Shown here: one piece after another, positions 61,544-64,000 of the stretch
How positions within the stretch are numbered: position 1 is the first letter of the stretch
How the letters are laid out: each line of letters begins with the position of its first letter
Assembly (NCBI GenBank): GCA_033763935.1
Contig: JANRJO010000083.1
Coordinates: 37,446-101,445, forward strand
Length of the DNA stretch: 64,000 nucleotides
Reading direction: 5' to 3'
Origin: DALYJJ01 sp033763935
GTDB taxonomy: Bacteria > Acidobacteriota > Terriglobia > Bryobacterales > Bryobacteraceae
Program-made: the position numbers and the translations under genes
Notes under the pieces: model-generated
The model's input: the letters and a program-made list of their open reading frames with translations, nothing else
Databases searched by the model: none
What the model was told of the DNA's origin: nothing

Positions 61544-62791
61544 TTACGCCATGCGCCCGCTTCGCCGGTACCCGGCTCCGGCCGCCACCTGCAGCGTCAG
61601 AAGCCCGGCGATCAACAGGAATACGTTGCGGATGCCCACCCAGTGCTCGAGCACTCCGGACAGCAGCAGTCCCACCACCTGACTCGCAAACGCGACGGAC
61701 ATCACGGTGCTCCCCACACGGCCCAGCAATTCGGGCGGCGTCTCAGACTGGATGAGCGTCTGCGATGGAATCATCACACAAGCAATGGACACGCCCGTCA
61801 GCAGGCACGCCAATACGGTCAGCACGGGCGAGCCGGTGAGCCCCAGCAGCAGCACCGCCACCAGCAACAATCCTTGCCCGGAGAACACGAACGTGGCCGC
61901 TGAGAACTTCGCCGCCAAGGGGCGAACCGTGCTCGCTCCGCCCACCAGTCCTACTCCGATCGCCGCATTCGCCGCCGTGAACAACCCCGTTTCCTTGTGC
62001 AGCACGTCGCGCACATACACAGCGATCAGCGGCGCGAAGCACCCGATCGCGAAGGTGGCCGCACCGAGGGCTGCCACCACGAACAGCAAGGTCGCGTGGT
62101 GCAGGATGAACTGGAAGCCGGCGCGCATGTCCAACCACACGCGGTGGAGGCCCTCGGCCTTTGCGTGCGCCTCGGAAAGCTGAGCATTCGGCGCCGCAGG
62201 ACGAACAATCACCAGCGGCGCGATCAACGCGGCCGAAGCGAGAAAACTCAGGACGTCCGCCACGTAACAGGACTGCGCGCCAAAATTGGACACCATCAGG
62301 CCCGCCACGCCCGGCCCGGCAATGCGCATGATGAAGAACACCTGCTGCATGAGCGTGTTCGCCGCCAGCAGGCCATGCGCCGGAACCAGCGAGCGAATCG
62401 CCACTCCCTGCGCAGGCCCGAACAGCGTCGAGAGCAGGCCGATGCCAAAGAGGATCGGGTAGAAATGCACCGTCTCAGTGACAAAGAGGAGGGCGGAAGC
62501 CAGAACCGCGCGCAAGAGGTCGCTTATGATCATCGTGCGCTTCACTGGCCAGCGGTCGACGAACACCCCGCTCACAGGCCCCAGCACCGCGGTCGGCAGC
62601 ATGTAGCAGATGCTGATCCACGTCATCTCCGTCGCCGTCGCCCGAAAGCGGAACGATGCGACGCTGAGGATGGCGAATACCGCCACAAAATCACCCAGCA
62701 GGCTGATGATTTGCGCGTACCACAGGCGGCGCATCGGCCCGATGCCGAGCACCTGACGGAACGTCAGCGGAGCGGGTTGTGCGGCTGCCAT
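61544..62791 (-). CDS. MFS exporter (EntS/MFS_3-like)
   Basis: A 415-aa major facilitator protein with about twelve helices. It has the EntS/MFS_3 features WYAQIISLLGDFVAVFAILSVASFRF in helix 1, PTAVLGPVSGVFVDRWPVKRTMIISDLLRAVLA (the G-x-x-x-D-R-x-x-x-R loop) and ETPPELLGRVGSTVMSVAFASQVVGLLLSG. Members typically export siderophores or drugs. No siderophore genes are present, so a role in multidrug or metabolite efflux is only a guess. It is convergent with the fourth ADOP permease and lies 13 bases downstream of larE on the same strand. Confidence 0.82.
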   Translation of the reverse strand: MAAAQPAPLTFRQVLGIGPMRRLWYAQIISLLGDFVAVFAILSVASFRFRATATEMTWISICYMLPTAVLGPVSGVFVDRWPVKRTMIISDLLRAVLASALLFVTETVHFYPILFGIGLLSTLFGPAQGVAIRSLVPAHGLLAANTLMQQVFFIMRIAGPGVAGLMVSNFGAQSCYVADVLSFLASAALIAPLVIVRPAAPNAQLSEAHAKAEGLHRVWLDMRAGFQFILHHATLLFVVAALGAATFAIGCFAPLIAVYVRDVLHKETGLFTAANAAIGVGLVGGASTVRPLAAKFSAATFVFSGQGLLLVAVLLLGLTGSPVLTVLACLLTGVSIACVMIPSQTLIQSETPPELLGRVGSTVMSVAFASQVVGLLLSGVLEHWVGIRNVFLLIAGLLTLQVAAGAGYRRSGRMA

Positions 62792-62804
62792 TGTGCGCCG
62801 CGCC

Positions 62805-63662
62805 TTACCGGGCTTTCGCGAGCACCGCGTTCATTGAGCCCTGCCGGTACCCCTCAGCGTCCACCGTTACGTAGAGGAATCCCAGCGGCTTGAAGATCGC
62901 CGCGAACGCGTCCATCATTTCCATCGTGAGCGCCCGGGGCATCTCGTCCCGCGCGATCTCGATGCGCACAACCTCGCCGTGAAAGCGAACCCGGAACTGC
63001 CGGAAACCCAGCGCCTTGAGTTCCTCCTCGCCCTTCTCCACCGTCTTCACGGTCTCCGGCGTCACCGGTGTGCCGTACGGGATCCGGGAACTCAGGCACG
63101 CCGACGCCGGCCGGTCCCAAGTAGCAAGCCCCGCGCCGCGCGACAACTCGCGAATCTCGGCCTTGGTCAGTCCGGCCGCCACCAGCGGCGCTTCCACCTC
63201 GTGCAGCTTCGCCGCGCTCTGCCCCGGCCGGTAATCCCCCAGGTCGTCCACGTTCACGCCGTACACGATATGCCGGAACCCGCGCTCGCGGGCCACTTCT
63301 TCCATCACCCGGAAGAGCTCGTCCTTGCAGTGAAAGCACCGGTCGGGGTTGTTGGCCACGTAGTCCGGGTTCTCGAACTCGTGCGTCTCGATGTACTCGT
63401 GGCGGAAGCCGCACTCACGCGCAAACGCCTCCGCGTCCCGCTTGTGAGATTCAGGAATGGAAGCGGAGTCGGCGGTCATGGCCACGGCATCCTCGCCCAG
63501 CGCACGGTGCGCCGCCCACGCGAGATACGCAGAATCAGTTCCCCCGGAGTACGCAACCAGGACCTTGCCCAGCCCCCGCAGGTGCGAAAACAACTTCTCC
63601 TGTTTCTGTTCAAGCACCGCCGCGTCCAGCCGAGGCTCGCCGATGGAAACCAGTGCCGCCAT
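62805..63662 (-). CDS. larE: Sulfur transferase LarE-like (ATP-dependent sacrificial sulfur transferase)
   Basis: A 285-aa PP-loop ATPase. LarE donates sulfur from its own cysteine (or, in some, an iron-sulfur cluster) to make the nickel-pincer cofactor of lactate racemase. The PP-loop SGGTDSAYLAWAA is at residues 39-51, and the catalytic cysteine is C189 in RPASACLSSRIPYGTPV; an additional CFHC pair (C109, C112) is present. No larA, larB or larC gene lies in the window, so this LarE may serve a cofactor made elsewhere. A perfect TATAAT lies eight bases before ATG 63662. Confidence 0.87.
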   Translation of the reverse strand: MAALVSIGEPRLDAAVLEQKQEKLFSHLRGLGKVLVAYSGGTDSAYLAWAAHRALGEDAVAMTADSASIPESHKRDAEAFARECGFRHEYIETHEFENPDYVANNPDRCFHCKDELFRVMEEVARERGFRHIVYGVNVDDLGDYRPGQSAAKLHEVEAPLVAAGLTKAEIRELSRGAGLATWDRPASACLSSRIPYGTPVTPETVKTVEKGEEELKALGFRQFRVRFHGEVVRIEIARDEMPRALTMEMMDAFAAIFKPLGFLYVTVDAEGYRQGSMNAVLAKAR

Positions 63663-63670
63663 GCCCCCTT

Positions 63671-63676
63671 ATTATA
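63671..63676 (-). promoter_or_regulatory. Consensus -10 (TATAAT) of larE
   Basis: Minus-strand TATAAT (63676-63671) ends eight bases before ATG 63662, so the message should be nearly leaderless. CCCCT and AGGGG around it form a small inverted repeat. Confidence 0.6.
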
Positions 63677-63723
63677 GGGGCCTGGACAAGGCTAGCGCGG
63701 CGAGCCACTGCCCGCACCACCGC

Positions 63724-64000
63724 CTATTGCAGCGGCAGCTTCTCCTGACCCTCGTCTTCGCCGCCGTTCTTGCCCGCCTCGGCGTCCGGAATTACGCTTG
63801 CCGCCGCCACCTTGTCGCCTTCCTCGATGTTCACCAGCCGAACCCCTTGCGTGGAGCGCCCCGCCTGCCGGATGTTCGCCGACTCGATCCGAATGATCTT
63901 CCCGTTCTTCGTGATGATCATCAGGTCGGAGTCTTCCTGCACCATTAGCACGCTGACCACCTGTCCGACCTTCGACGTGGTCTTCATGTTGATCACGCCC
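63724..64000 (-). CDS. gyrA: DNA gyrase subunit A, C-terminal end
   Basis: The last 91 residues of GyrA; the rest of the gene lies beyond the window. The visible part is the last blades of the C-terminal DNA-wrapping beta-pinwheel (GVINMKTTSKVGQVVSVLMVQEDSDLMIITKNGKIIRIES ... RQAGRSTQGVRLVNIEEGDKVAAASVI), a signature of GyrA rather than ParC. The acidic/Gly-rich tail (AEAGKNGGEDEGQEKLPLQ) is typical. It is followed on the same strand by larE, 61 bases away with its own promoter. Confidence 0.95.
   Translation of the reverse strand, partial: GVINMKTTSKVGQVVSVLMVQEDSDLMIITKNGKIIRIESANIRQAGRSTQGVRLVNIEEGDKVAAASVIPDAEAGKNGGEDEGQEKLPLQ

Overview
The window looks like a chromosomal segment from a soil member of the Acidobacteriota, probably near Bryobacter/Solibacter. 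This rests on family content and high GC, not on a marker-gene tree. It holds four long ATPase-less 'orphan' FtsX/MacB-type permeases (the ADOP family first defined in this phylum), an Oar-like TonB-dependent receptor followed by TPR and FG-GAP/UnbV proteins, several twin-arginine-exported sugar enzymes and oxidoreductases, and many short leaders with a -10-like hexamer only 6-20 bases before the start codon.

Layout. 1-890: end of pdxT, a small phosphatase and tRNA-Leu(CAG). 891-2336: an accessory patch with a ParDE toxin-antitoxin pair, a dead GNAT fragment and a direct repeat that duplicates the start of the next gene. 2337-6848: sugar dehydrogenase, sugar isomerase, NAD-sugar epimerase, a solitary nuoB, pgeF and a DksA-type protein. 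7320-11766: molybdopterin oxidoreductase, a small secreted protein and a polytopic GT-C-like membrane protein in one minus-strand operon. 11845-15073: secreted Gly/Pro-rich protein, degenerate receiver, adenosine-specific kinase and metY. 15426-24656: retropepsin-like protease, acyltransferase, two ADOP permeases, a GH51 arabinofuranosidase and a thioredoxin. 24702-31086: delta-60-repeat protein, FAD amine oxidase with MFS carrier, YCII-like protein and a DUF4097 lipoprotein. 31330-38376: TonB receptor, TPR protein and FG-GAP/UnbV protein.

The most interesting part is 38373-45893, six minus-strand genes: two GH140-type (apiosidase-like) glycosidases, an AraC regulator, a RuBisCO-like protein, a DUF1537 kinase and an NAD-binding oxidoisomerase of the ApnO type. 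The last three match the known D-apionate route (ApnO, OiaK, then the RuBisCO-like OiaX/OiaT), and GH140 is the family that releases apiose from rhamnogalacturonan II. Together they read as one plant-pectin apiose utilisation locus. The two transcription units share the element AATCGTCAGA-N15-CTTATAGA with identical spacing, which suggests common control.

46026-64000: another ADOP permease, an FG-GAP protein, an esterase split by a one-base frameshift, a sulfatase divergent from an exported Gfo/Idh/MocA protein, a Ser/Thr kinase with PEGA repeats, a tandem Gfo/Idh/MocA pair (one exported, one not), a fourth ADOP permease, an MFS exporter, larE and the 3' end of gyrA.
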